The notes under the pieces: generated by a model
Told to the model about the DNA's origin: nothing
Databases searched by the model: none
What the model saw: the letters and a program-made list of their open reading frames with translations, nothing else
Shown: one piece after another, positions 1 to 11,072 of the stretch
Layout: each line of letters opens with the position of its first letter
Numbering within the stretch: the first letter of the stretch is position 1
Program-made: the position numbers and the translations under genes
Source: Mastigias papua
Taxonomy: Eukaryota > Cnidaria > Scyphozoa > Rhizostomeae > Mastigiidae
Assembly: GCA_964019165.1 (NCBI GenBank)
Contig: OZ025284.1
Span: 2,015,521 to 2,079,520 of the forward strand
Direction: 5' to 3'
Length of the DNA stretch: 64,000 nt

Positions 1-1890
1 GTACAAAGTTTAGAATGAAGTGAAATGAAAGTAATATATGTAAGAAACTAAATGGACCATAAGGATTAACAAAAGAGAGCAAATGTTTGCACACTTATAT
101 TCCTCTTAGGAGTTGAATTGAGATTGGTGTCTCACACTTGATATCCAATAGATATCACTAATAGTGATTCAACCAAGAGTGATCTTGTCAAACGTACCCA
201 TTTTCAAGCAAGCAATATTCCTCAAATGCGTTTTACGAGGTAACCTTCTGTGGTCATGGCTGCCTGATTTGAAAATCAAAAGGCAATAAATATATCTTCA
301 ACGCTGAAAGGGGGAAATGCTATTCCCTTTACCCGATCACTTTTTGAGGAATGATAAGCGGCTCTAGTAACTTTTTATCTCCAATTACAAACTTTCCAAA
401 CAAATCTAACACATCGTCAAGAAAATAAACATTAGAATGTAGGCCCATCTTCGAAGTACATTGTATACGGTTGAGAAGGGCCCTTTTTGTTTGAGTCACT
501 GACAGATATCCCTCTTTACGTCAGTACATTACGCAAATTGCAAACTATTACCTCTTCGAAGTCTTCACATATACAATCAACAAAAGTTGTGATTTCATTA
601 TATGTTTAGAGACGCGTGGTTGCGTTGCAGGGATTCCTGAAAAGGTCGGTTAGTTTAATCTTTCTTACTTCTACGTGTTGTATTGTTTTTGCATTGGTAT
701 ATTATTTGCATGTATAGTTATTATTGATAAGCTGCATATAATGGGACTTGAAAACATGAAACTGAACTGAACAGATAACAAAGCTAAATCTTACTTCGTT
801 AATAGCCTGTTGGTACTACAGAACTTCACCACAGCACAATATAGTGGTACATCTTTTAAGCTGTCGGTATGCCTAAAAAATGTTCCCAGTATTTCGTGCC
901 ATAGTAAATTTTAAATACATTACAGTGCATAACAAACCTCTGACCATCATGGCAGATTAGGGTGCACCACCGACAAACCCAAAATATGTACTCGCATAGG
1001 CCAAGATAAGGCTGCAAAAGCTATTCGGTATTGGCTTCCATGCACAAATTCCATTACATGCCAAATGTAAATCTGTTAGCGAGAAAAAGACAAAATGATC
1101 CTTTGATATGTTGTGAAAGGAAGCACTGAGCATTGGTATTTACAGATAGAAAGAAAACCATGTTGTAATTGCTTAGGCCGGAAAACTCTTACATCTTGAT
1201 TTGCGAGAAGGAAATCTGCACTTTTTAAAAATCATAAATCAGTCCTACAGATTTTAATCAGAAAAGCTCATGGCCTCCAGTGCGCGTTAGTCCATAACGC
1301 ATCAGTTAAAGAAATTTGGGGACATTTTATAAAAAGGAACTCAAAACTGTTCAAATTTGCTTTGTGAGGGCAAGCAGACAAATCTTGCATATCCCTTGCA
1401 TAAGGGTATACACTATTCTTTGCTGTATCAACATACTTTATAGCAATATAGACTATTAGAATTATTAGAATACTATATATGACGAATACTATATTATAGA
1501 CTATTAGAATACTGCAAAACTATAAAACTGATACTACAGAACCTCATTATCACACGAAAGAGTGGAAATATGCTGTAATAGAGATTTTAAGGAAAGTGTT
1601 CCTTGTGGCTACTATTTTGAGGAGCAGCCCTTGGTTCATTTAAGCATAAACAACATGCGCCTGAGGAGTAAATACTGAAAGTATGCAGGTTTCGTACTTG
1701 TTGGAAATGAAAATGTATAGACAGGATTCTACTTAAACTAACATCTCTCTTCATAGATATACAGTGTAATCTAGCTACACAGATCTCTCTAGAACTGCAC
1801 TAAGAATTTTTAGAACTGCACATTTGTTGTAGATGTGTAAGTTAAAAGAAGCCCTGTCTCCATCAAAGAATATGTACGTGTATGGTTTTC
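1..1890. other. unassigned non-coding DNA
   Basis: I read both strands and found no long open frame, no recognisable protein similarity and no RNA gene. There are only short local duplications, for example the phrase agactattagaatact repeated near 1450-1515. It is probably old decayed intergenic or transposon DNA. Confidence 0.6.
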
Positions 1891-1894
1891 ATGG

Positions 1895-2640
1895 TCCAAA
1901 AAAAGGCGCGTTTGACATTGTAGACCATAAAATCTTACTTGGAAAACTTAACCATTTTGTTTAAGAAGTGGACGGCAATGCTGCATGATGAATGAAATAA
2001 TAAGTTATATAGAATATATAAGATGCGGTGTCACTCATGGATCATGCCTTGGTCCTTTATTATTCCTGCTTTATACTGATAGGTTTCCCTGTGCAGGTCA
2101 CGATGTATGCATATATTACTAGTGTAACGCATTCTGCTGGTGACACCATAGACAACAAATGATATGAACTCTCAATTGAAAAATCTTAGGGAATGGCTGC
2201 ATGGTAATAAGCTATTATTGTAGCCAAAGCAATATCATTACATGACAAAATTAATGCAGAACCACCGAAGGAAAATTTTGGGGAACTGTGGGGACCATTT
2301 GAGCTGAAATCTTCTGTTATATACATAGGGGTCCAAATTGATATCAAGGCCTTGCAAAACCTTAGTTTAGGTTCTTCTGGTCAGTTTGGGGGCATGTGGG
2401 GTCACGCCACATTCTAGAAAAGTAACAAAGCAAAGTTATAGGAATAATGATGAGTTCATGTGATGCACTTGCCATAACACTTCCTAGCCAACTACAATTG
2501 TCTAGTATCACTGATATGATTAGTCAAGAGGCTGCAAGCATGCTTTATAAAGCAATAAATGGCCTTGCATAACCGTATCTGCCCAGTCTCTTTAATAGCA
2601 TATCTGGAACGACGAGCAGAACACTTACAACTAAAACCTT
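1895..2640 (+). pseudogene. decayed CR1-like LINE, reverse transcriptase and C-terminal part
   Basis: Conceptual translation with several stops shows RT landmarks: AFDIVDHKILLGKL near 1908 (RT block with catalytic Asp), then GVTHGSCLGPLLFL near 2028 (the GVPQGSxLGPLLF block), then VIYIGVQIDI near 2318. Near 2535-2630, MLYKAINGLA and PSLFNSISGTTSRTL match the tail region of the better-preserved CR1-like element at 19.6-24.6 kb (MVYKSMHEMAPPYL and CDLFTKNSTSSSYVL). The copy is a non-functional 5'-truncated relic, heavily mutated. It ends just before the start of another LINE relic in the same orientation. Confidence 0.7.
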
Positions 2641-2649
2641 GCTTGAACT

Positions 2650-4008
2650 GCTGCTAAATGACATATGTGTTCACGTTCTTACTTTAAATGAAACAAAGCT
2701 CGATAGAAATGTCCTAATAGAATTGTCGAATACTCGGATTGTCAGCAGTTCCGCCTTGGAAGGACATGCATATGGGTAGAGATGCTGGTTTATAGTAGAG
2801 ACTCAATCAAAGCCAAATAAAGAGATGGCGTACCTTCTGATACTGGTGAACTCCCATGCTTGGAAATAGAGCCCCTAAGGAGCGAGTCTTATCTTGTAAT
2901 TGCACGGTACCGACCACCCAGTGATCCACGTTCCTTTGACAAGCTGGATAAGCTCTTGCTTACTTTGATAGAGAGGGCAAGGAAATCATCTTACTTGGTG
3001 ATATGAACTATGATTTTACCAAGACACTAGGTGATTGGCGAATAGATAACAATACTAGACATTTAGTTAGTGTCTTTGGTCTGTTCCATTTAATGCAGCT
3101 TGTTCAATTTAGTTCAATTTAGTGAAACTACAACAATTATTGACCACGTTGCCACGGCACGTGCCAGGAACATTATAAAAACGGGGGCTCATGAGGTTAC
3201 TTCGAGTGATAATTATATGGTCTATTGCATTCAAAAATCTAATGGAGCAATTGAAGAACATCTTAAAACGATAAAAAATCGAGTATGAACAACTTTAGTG
3301 AACATTGATTCCTGTATGATGTTTCAGGTATATGTTGGGAGAGGTTTTTCCAACAAACTGACGAAATAAGCACACTAGTGAATGATTGGTCTGCTTTTTC
3401 TTATTTGTTATAGAAAAATATTCTTCTTTAAGAGAAATGCGAGTACCTGAGAGAAACTGTACTTGGATTGGACAAAAAATGTCTGATGATGGCTAGGGAT
3501 AGATTGAAAACAACTGCTCTTAAAAATAAATTAACCATTCTCATGGGTGCATACAGGCCAACACGTAATAAAGCCAACTCTCTTTATGTCGAGCGCAAGA
3601 GGCAATATTTCACTACAAAAAATTCTGAATGTAAGGGAAACATGAAAGAATCCGAGCAAACTGTCAATGAACTTTTGAGCCAAATATCTAATTCCTTGTA
3701 CATTGATTGTCTTAAAATTTCTGAAAGTGTAATTGTTCACAAAAAGGCTTTCTCAAAGACAATAAATAATTTTTCCGTACAATTGGAGAGAAGCTAGCTA
3801 GCAAAATGGATACTGCCCCAAATCCTCTTCTGTCTTGTGAATATGTATTTAGAAGTAACAGTTCCAATTTTCAGTTCAAGATGATTGTACTAAGAGAGGT
3901 CAGAGACGCTATTACCGAGATAAAAACTAATAAGGGCTGTGGCAACGACAAAATATCTTGTTATTTCTTAAAACTAGTTTTGCAGTTTATTGAGAAGTCT
4001 TTACAGTG
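2650..4008 (+). pseudogene. decayed CR1-like LINE, endonuclease to early RT
   Basis: This relic aligns by eye with ORF2 of the element at 19.6-24.6 kb. LNETKLD near 2685 and ARYRPPSDP near 2902 are apurinic-endonuclease blocks. TIIDHVATA at 3133 and NYMVYCIQKSNGA near 3214 follow, then ARDRLKTTALKNKL at 3492 and QYFTTKNSECKGNMKES at 3605. Finally VRDAITEIKTNKGCGNDKIS near 3900 matches the first RT block. Many stops and frameshifts interrupt it. It breaks near 4008, where a different RT family takes over in the same orientation. Confidence 0.75.
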
Positions 4009-4009
4009 C

Positions 4010-4985
4010 TGTAACAACAGAACAATTGCACTTATAAGCCATTGCAGTAAAGTTCTGCAGAAAAATATTGCTGGTAAAATGCGAACTAAAGTAAAAGATA
4101 AAATTACTGAGGAGTAGGCATGGTTTCAATCTGGCATGAGCACCCAGGATCAGATCCTAAATCTAAAGATGGTAATAGAAAAGAACAGAGAATATAATAA
4201 ATATATTTATTTATGCTATATAGACTACAGCAAAGCTTTTGATATGATATCTCACGAATTACTCTGGAAAGGAATGCTTGAAATGTGATTCTCTAGTCAC
4301 ATAGTTGACCTCATCAAGAGCCTATATACTGATCAAAGTGAGACTGTAAGAACAACACACGGATTAACTGTAGACTTTAGGATTAAAAAAGATGTGGGAC
4401 AAGGATGTAGCTTATCCCCACATTTATTCAACATAAACTCTGAAGTAATTTTGAGAACTGCCATTGATTGTTTTGAAGGTATACTAAGGATTGGTGGAAG
4501 GAATGTTGCAAATCTGAGATATGCAGATGACATTGTGTTAGTAGGTGGTAGTATAGAGGAGTCACAGAATAAAGTAAACAGGGTCCATGAAGCTAGTAGC
4601 CAAGCGGGCCTATACCTCAACACAAGTAGAGCCAAGGTCACGAAGATCATTGGAGTTCCTGTGCAAAATGACAAAGACAATATAAGTGTTACGTGGGAAG
4701 ATATAGAAACGTGGAAAACTTTGTTTATCTTGCAGCAATGATTACCAAAAATTAGGACTATTAGGACATATTACTATTACAAAAATGCAATGATTTCACT
4801 AGTCAAAATTTGGAAAGACAGAGCAATTTCAATTATCACGAAGAAAAAACTTTTAAAATCCTTACCCTTAAGTACTGCTACTTATGGACCTGACTGCTGG
4901 GTACTAAACATAACTGACAAAAAGAAAATTAACTCCTTTGAGCTAATTGCTCCACTAGTCTATTATTCAATACATTGTTAAGTTA
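4010..4985 (+). pseudogene. decayed RTE-like LINE reverse transcriptase
   Basis: The translation gives NRTIALISHCSKVLQ (4018), then CYIDYSKAFDMISHELLW near 4218 (Asp block), DVGQGCSLSPHLFNI near 4390 and LRYADDIVLVGG near 4516 (catalytic YADD). The thumb and connection follow: AMISLVKIWKDRAIS near 4788 and TATYGPDCWVLNITD near 4878. This RT differs from the CR1-like family directly upstream. The pattern resembles RTE-type reverse transcriptases, but I could not place the clade securely. Stops and frameshifts at about 4117, 4288 and 4741 kill it. The abrupt junction with the CR1 relic at about 4009 suggests a nested insertion or a chimeric insertion. Confidence 0.65.
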
Positions 4986-5356
4986 TACATTATGGCTACG
5001 AAGGCATACAGATTGCTAGTTACTCTACTATTCATTTGTAGTATTTGTCGTTTCCTCCTTTCATATTTATACAACAGAAACACAGCAACCAAACAACTTA
5101 CGAGGTTATGTGATTGAGATATGGTTTGCAAAAATAAAATGAATATGCAAGATTGAACTGCGTACTCATCACATGAAAACCACAACATAAAATGTCCATA
5201 ATATAACTAAGAAAGAAAGCAGCGGCAAATACTAACAGAACTTCCCGTCCAAAGATGATGATGTATATATATATATATATATATAAGATCGACAGGAGAT
5301 ACCTCAACTGCATCTTTTACAACACTAAAGTGCTCGACAATTGAATGGAGCATTAT
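4986..5356. other. unassigned spacer with a short (TA)n tract
   Basis: No coding signal was recognised. A short TA-dinucleotide run sits at about 5263-5285. Confidence 0.5.
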
Positions 5357-5462
5357 AAGAATGATAATAAAAGTTATACCATACTATCATATGCGACCGT
5401 CGGTTTCACGTTTCCAATCTTCAGGCGTATGACAGTAAGGTATAACTTTTATTATTATTCTT
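5357..5462. repeat. imperfect 34-nt inverted repeat (hairpin)
   Basis: Arm 5357-5390 is the reverse complement of arm 5429-5462 with about three mismatches over 34 nt and a 38-nt loop. It may be a small foldback or MITE remnant. It lies directly beside the (TA)n tracts. Confidence 0.7.
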
Positions 5463-5494
5463 ATATATATGAATATGTCTATATATGAATATGT

Positions 5495-5743
<249 letters not shown>

Positions 5744-5790
5744 ATTTATGTAATTTATATACGTTGTGGATGCGGCTTAGGTTTAGTTTG

Positions 5791-5953
<163 letters not shown>

Positions 5954-6008
5954 AGACATATTTGTATACATACAGGTTTGTATCTATATATCAATTTACA
6001 TGTGTTTT

Positions 6009-6014
6009 TTTATT
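6009..6014 (-). promoter_or_regulatory. AATAAA poly(A) signal overlapping the stop codon of copy A
   Basis: Read on the minus strand, the stop codon TAA lies inside AATAAA. The same arrangement occurs in copy E (38581-38586), and copy D has AATAAA 2 nt after its stop. This implies very short 3' untranslated regions, if these are the sites used. Confidence 0.45.
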
Positions 6015-7419
6015 CCTTTCTACTTTTGTCGTCCTCCATGGGTACATTGTGATAGTTGTCGGTATTTGCCTCTTCGTGAACATTTCTGCAGACTATGTAG
6101 CACAGAATAACAAACGATATAACATTTGCGACTGACATCAGCAGTATACTAAATCCACTGTAAATCTGGGCTGTTGCTATGAATAGTCCATTTGCAGCTA
6201 CTGACATAATGAGCTCACTTAAAACATCTAATAATCCAAGCAGAGACAAGCTGATTCCATGCTCATTGGAAGAGACTAGTTTAGTTACTTTTGATCTGAC
6301 AGCCGATACCATGAATGTGCTTGGAATTGCAAATATTGTTGATAAATATACCATGAGCATTGTCCTCGAGAAACTTAAAACTGTGTAATGTATAATCATG
6401 CTTACAGTTCCTAGAAACTTTAGAGAGTAATCAGATGCTGGACAGTGTCGATCGACTACAAGTGACAGGAACAGCAGACCAAAACCACGGGAGCTTTGAA
6501 ACAGAGTAATATATATTCCGATTTGATCTGCTCTGAAATTGAGAGGACTGTGTTTGAGAAAGAGTGCTATTAGAGCACGTTCTCCTCCATAAGCAGTAAG
6601 ACTAAGAAATGCGACCATTAGAAGGAAAATAAGTGTATTATCTGCATGGCGGCAAAGATACTTCTTTGTAAATGATACCAAATGATGCCAAGTATCTTTT
6701 GTGTGTGTCTTGAATCCATCCCATATATCATACTGTTCTCCTTTCGACAACTTCTCATCAACAGTATCATCAACTGGAGGTATAAGTACTACTGTATACA
6801 GTAAGTTGACAATTAGAACAATTGATGTGACCAGAAATGCAGTCGAGAATCCATAAAGTTGCTTCAGATAATTTGCAGTCAATCCTCCTAAGGCAAATCC
6901 TATCTGACCCAATGCAGCGACCAAACATATCATTAAAGTTCTATCGTCTGAACATGAGTTGGCAGCAAATGTGCATGCCAGTGCAAAATAACCAGGAATT
7001 TCTCCGAATATGCATGTTACAAAACTGGAGAGTATGAGGACAGCTACATGTAATTTGATGAAAACTGACGAACAAAGAATTATGAGAGATGATATAAGAG
7101 TGGCGATTGCTGGTAACAAAAGCATCTTGTGTTTTGAGACCAAATCTGTCATGGCTCCAAGTGGAAGAATAATTATCAATGAGGGGAAGAATCCAGCAAA
7201 GTTTATCAAACCATTCCACGCTGCTGCCTTCTCGAAAACATCATTTTCCTGTGTCTTAAACTTCGACTGTCCAAGCTGATCACATACACTTTGGTTGAAT
7301 GTTGTGAGGCATATCTTGGATATGACCAATTGTGGCACAATATACAAGTTATTACTTAATGCAAATGCTAGAAAGAATACAAATGGCAAAGCTGCCCATT
7401 TCTTCGGTAAGGTGAACAT
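6010..7419 (-). CDS. SLC46-like MFS transporter, copy A (469 aa, intronless)
   Basis: This is a predicted 12-pass plasma- or endolysosomal-membrane solute transporter of the SLC46 family (relatives of the proton-coupled folate transporter). The frame is a single uninterrupted exon. A short cytosolic start with KKWA leads into TM1. The first extracellular loop carries Cys37 and Cys46 around an N-glycosylation sequon, Asn42-Gln-Ser. The MFS loop-2/3 motif appears as [16 protein letters not shown] segment follows TM4. TM7 begins with [19 protein letters not shown], equivalent to the family's GE...LY block, and the pattern [15 protein letters not shown] precedes TM11 as in vertebrate SLC46 proteins. 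The length of 469 is normal for the family. The substrate cannot be told; relatives carry folates, steroid conjugates, cyclic dinucleotides or muropeptides. Confidence 0.88.
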   Translation of the reverse strand: MFTLPKKWAALPFVFFLAFALSNNLYIVPQLVISKICLTTFNQSVCDQLGQSKFKTQENDVFEKAAAWNGLINFAGFFPSLIIILPLGAMTDLVSKHKMLLLPAIATLISSLIILCSSVFIKLHVAVLILSSFVTCIFGEIPGYFALACTFAANSCSDDRTLMICLVAALGQIGFALGGLTANYLKQLYGFSTAFLVTSIVLIVNLLYTVVLIPPVDDTVDEKLSKGEQYDIWDGFKTHTKDTWHHLVSFTKKYLCRHADNTLIFLLMVAFLSLTAYGGERALIALFLKHSPLNFRADQIGIYITLFQSSRGFGLLFLSLVVDRHCPASDYSLKFLGTVSMIIHYTVLSFSRTMLMVYLSTIFAIPSTFMVSAVRSKVTKLVSSNEHGISLSLLGLLDVLSELIMSVAANGLFIATAQIYSGFSILLMSVANVISFVILCYIVCRNVHEEANTDNYHNVPMEDDKSRKE

Positions 7420-8060
7420 GCCACTAGATGAGGAGCAGTTGAAATGCTTGTGAATTCTTCCGCAAAGCTTTACGATAAGTCTTTATTGCTCAGTCATGCG
7501 GTGTTAGGATGCATTGTTTGGTAACCAAAACGAGTAACGGATTTGTATATTCTCATTATTCTCAGTTGAGAAGGTCACATTTGCAAAGTACACGAGATGT
7601 GTACAGTACAATAGTCCAATGTTTAACACAATACTGAATGATACTTTCTAAACAGCAACCGTTTAAGTGTGATCAAATACATTGACAACGAAAACTTCGC
7701 CATCCTTAACCGGATGAAAAACTTAGGCAAAGAAACGTTCGGAGAAGCCCTGTAATATGTGAAACAAAAGGTTGACATTTTATCTGAATCTATTACAATG
7801 ATACTCTAAATGCCTACGTGGCTACAAGACGCTAATACAGAGTTTAGAGTAATTTATGCCAGTCCTAGAACAACCACCTCAACATAATACGACAATCTCT
7901 AAGCAAAACCAGTTTTCGATACCAACTATAGATGCACATATTTGCAACAGAATATCAGCTTTAATCTCTGTATGCTTACAGATATTAAACATGGCCGAAA
8001 CCTCTGGTTGGCAGCAATAACTTTATGATTCTCAGTTTTTGAGGACAAAAATAATCGATT
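7420..8060. other. 5' flank of SLC46 copy A
   Basis: No gene was recognised. The stretch 7480-7580 (TTTGGTAACCAAAACGAG and CTCAGTTGAGAAGG) resembles sequence at about 8810-8960 upstream of the truncated copy H. This suggests a duplicated SLC46 promoter-proximal region. I could not identify a TATA box with confidence. Confidence 0.4.
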
Positions 8061-8572
8061 TTATTTATTTTGGTGCTCTTTCCTTCATTAGTTTATTTGA
8101 TGGGAGAGTTCTTGGAATGAAAGAAGATTTGTGGGAAAGAGTTAGTGAATCAGATAGTATGACTTCGAAAGGGTGTGATTAAGTGGTGAGCTTCTGGTGG
8201 ATCGAACATGTCTAAGGAGATCTGGAATAATATTCTTGATTTACAGTGAGCAATGTCCATGAGAAAATCGATAGAAAATGGAGACACCTGCTACCAGATA
8301 ACGATGAGAGAGACATATGAGAGATTGGTGAGGTTAGGTTCATTTATGAGACGGATGGGTTTGGACAGGACTTTGTCAAGAAGATGTAGAAACGATTTAG
8401 GAACACGACCCCAAACATGGGAGCAGTACTCCAGAGAATCTGAGATTTGTATATAGTCAGCAGCTGAGAAAGAGAGAAAAAGACAAGGGCTCTAGAGAGG
8501 AAGCCAAGTTCCTGAGATGCATGTTTAGCAATGGAGTGGATGTGGGCTTTCCAAGAGAGATTTGATGCACTT
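8061..8572 (-). pseudogene. jockey/CR1-like LINE C-terminal relic
   Basis: The minus-strand translation gives SWKAHIHSIAKHASQELGFL, SQLLTIYKSQI and then, after frame breaks, KPIRLINEPNLTNL and FLMDIAHCKSRILFQ. This is the region downstream of the RT in jockey/CR1-like elements common in invertebrate genomes. It is truncated at its 5' end and fused at about 8572 to a piece of an SLC46 gene, giving an artefactual open frame of 106 codons across the junction (8344-8664). Confidence 0.7.
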
Positions 8573-8716
8573 CTTTGCAAATGATGCCAAATGATTTCAA
8601 ATTTGGCGAGTGTGCTTCTTGATTCCATTCCATAAATCAGTGCTCTTCTTTCGAAGATTTCCAATCAATATCATCAACTGGTGGTATAAGTGCTACTGTA
8701 TACAGCAAGTTGCTGT
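8573..8716 (-). pseudogene. SLC46 pseudogene fragment H
   Basis: This 144-bp stretch matches the central loop of the SLC46 copies, for example the segment of copy C around 17050-17200. The phrases atcaactggtggtataagt, attccataaatcagt and gatgccaaatgatttcaa correspond to the IPPVDD, WNG and WHHL regions. It covers the cytosolic loop between TM6 and TM7 only. The rest was lost, and LINE debris joins its 3' side (low-coordinate end). It is dead. Confidence 0.75.
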
Positions 8717-9394
8717 AAGTATACAGTACTATTGTATACTATATCTTTGGTAAGATGTGTGGTTGCAGTCAATTGTGCATTCTACTGCAAAATTACACCA
8801 ATATTTCTTTAGCGTTTAGTCATCCGTTGTTGTTTAATGTTCAGACATCCGTTTTTAGTATGCATCCTCATTGTTGGTAACAAAGACCAGTAGTGGATGG
8901 ATGCAATCTCAGTAATCCCTATTGACAGTGGCTAGTTGAGAAAATAGTACAATATCGACTAAAACGGTGTTCTTTTGTTTACTCGATTCATCAAATTAAA
9001 TCGAATCTAGCTGCATTACCAGTCTTAAAATGCAGAATTCCATATTTGTATTTGGTGTGGTATTGGTCGGCAAAACTCTTACACACGGGAACGCGCAAGT
9101 TCTGCAATATGATTCATTTTTCATTCATTACAATTCGTCACGAGGACTAGCATGTGTCATCTTTGTCTTCTCTTATCGTTTCAGTAGTTTTTTATTTTTA
9201 TTTATTTTATTTTAAAATTCTTTACCCAGGGATACAATTCAGTTTGAATAACTGTTTTACAATGTACCCTGCAACTAAAAATAAATATAACCTATTACAA
9301 CAATGGTCTAAACCTATAAATATACAACATACCTATTGATAAAAACTTGATTAAAAAAAACAAAATATTAAAACCAGCTTTCCTTGAATATTTT
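8717..9394. other. spacer, possible decayed 5' flank of fragment H
   Basis: 8810-8960 shares short phrases with the upstream region of copy A (atgcatcctcattgttggtaac against atgcattgtttggtaacc; gctagttgagaa against ctcagttgagaa), consistent with the 5' flank of a deleted SLC46 copy. The remaining sequence is unassigned. The short open frames at 9030-9340 show no recognisable protein. Confidence 0.35.
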
Positions 9395-9545
9395 CAATTA
9401 TGAGCTTTAAGTTTGGCTTTAAATGACTGGATGGAAGGAGCTAACTTGATATCAGAATGGAGTTTGTTCCATGTATCAACTTCACGGAAAGCAAACGAGT
9501 CTGGGAATGTGTAGTATAACCTATTGACGTATAACTTAGCAGTGC
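9395..9545 (-). pseudogene. LINE C-terminal tail relic
   Basis: The minus-strand translation gives FREVDTWNKLHSDIKLAPS and IQSFKAKLKAHN followed by a stop. This is the typical terminal block (LWNxLPxxI...SIxxFKxxLK) of CR1/jockey-like ORF2 proteins. Only the last ~45 codons survive. Confidence 0.6.
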
Positions 9546-10004
9546 ACGGAAAAATGATTCAGAAGGTAACAGTTTGAAGTAAATTAATTGTCCCTAATAA
9601 GGCTGGTTTTAGTAGAATGAGTAAATCGCTAAGTCATCATGACCTTTTTTTCGTCATTCTGGTTCTAAAATCTTCACAAATTTGCGCTTTCCAACCTGTA
9701 AGATTAGAACACGAAGAGTACACAAAATAAAAACCATCGAGTTTCCTATGATGAGTTTTCTCTCAAGTCATAATTATTCGAACCTAGAGATAGATTGCAC
9801 CTATTAAGCATCATTGCTACATTAACAACGATAACTTCCGCAATTTAACGTTTCTGACGAAAAACTTCGGCAAAAATGTCGGAAAAACTTGATTTGACTT
9901 TTCGGACAATTGAACTACTCGGACGATTTGAATATTCGGACAATTCGACTACTTGCTCATTAATATATTCACCAATGAACTATTCCTCATAAGATTACTC
10001 TCTT
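9546..10004. other. unassigned spacer
   Basis: I recognise nothing here. There is a small TTCGGACAATT-type repeat near 9900-9945. Confidence 0.5.
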
Positions 10005-10640
10005 AGATCTGTAACTTTGGAGATAGCAACACTATATACTCGTGTGGAAAAGTCCTAAACGAAATAGTCACCAATCTGGAAAGTGAACTCAGCAGATTTT
10101 TCGAGTGGTTTACAAAGAATGTAATGGCTTCAAACCCGAAAAAATCCGAGCTAACGTTCCATGGCCTGAAAGGACAGAAATGGCTGCATCTTAATAATGA
10201 AGAAAACAAAGTATCTGCAACAGATTGTGTTTAATTGCACAGGGTTGAGATTGATGACAAAATGAAGCTTGACAAGTACATCGAAAAGTTATGTTCAAAA
10301 GTAAAGAAGAAAATAAGTGCTTTTCCTAGATAAACCGCATTTGTTTAGAAAGCAAAAAGTAGTGATTTCAAATGCGGTTATTCTACCAAAACTTAATTAC
10401 TACCATTTGATCTGGCTTTTCTGCATCAAAGGTGTAAACAAACGGGATCGAACACACACATAAGCGTGCTCTTCAGATCCTCTATAGAGATTATCAATGC
10501 TTCTTTCAAACATGACTTACACGCAATGGTTATTGTGAACATGTATGGAACTTGCAAAAATTAATGATAGAATTTACAAATCAATAAGTCATCTTAACAC
10601 ATGGCTAGCATGGAACTTTGTTGAAAAAAGTAAGTAAGTT
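10005..10640 (+). pseudogene. jockey/CR1-like LINE RT C-terminal relic
   Basis: The translation with stops gives KVLNEIVTNLESELSRFFEW and NPKKSELTFHGLKGQ near 10055-10170. It continues with EIDDKMKLDKYIEKLCSKVK near 10248 and then FDLAFLHQ and SNTHISVLFRSSIE near 10410-10480. This corresponds to the region after the YADD box of jockey-like elements: fingers-palm end, the LGVxID block and the thumb. It is 5'-truncated and interrupted, so dead. Confidence 0.65.
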
Positions 10641-10858
10641 ATAATCTATGAATTAACATATGTTTAGGCTAGCAAAAAGAAACAAAGGCCCTTGGGCAAA
10701 ATCACTATCTTTTATACGGAGTTTCCTCTGGATGACCCTGGATGACGTGATGTACCTTGTCAAAGCTAAATAAAATCTGCTAGCTTTCAAACTAAGGATC
10801 AAACATAGAGCTGGAAAAGAATGCACCTGCAGAATATGCCATGAGCTATCTTTCTTCA

Positions 10859-10896
10859 TATATAATAAATAAATAAATAAATAAATAAATAAGTAA

Positions 10897-10949
<53 letters not shown>
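10859..10949. repeat. (AAAT)n followed by (TA)n microsatellite
   Basis: A TAAA tetranucleotide run (about 10861-10901) passes directly into a TA run. Such A-rich tetranucleotide tails often mark LINE 3' ends, but no element was defined here. Confidence 0.85.
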
Positions 10950-10953
<4 letters not shown>

Positions 10954-11072
10954 ATATAACTCTTAATTACTTCCATATGAAAGCACAATTCTTCTTAAGA
11001 AAACTAGATAACTTGGAATACGAAACTAGTACAAAGTTTTACATAAAAAATTCAGTTTTAGGTGACATCTAG

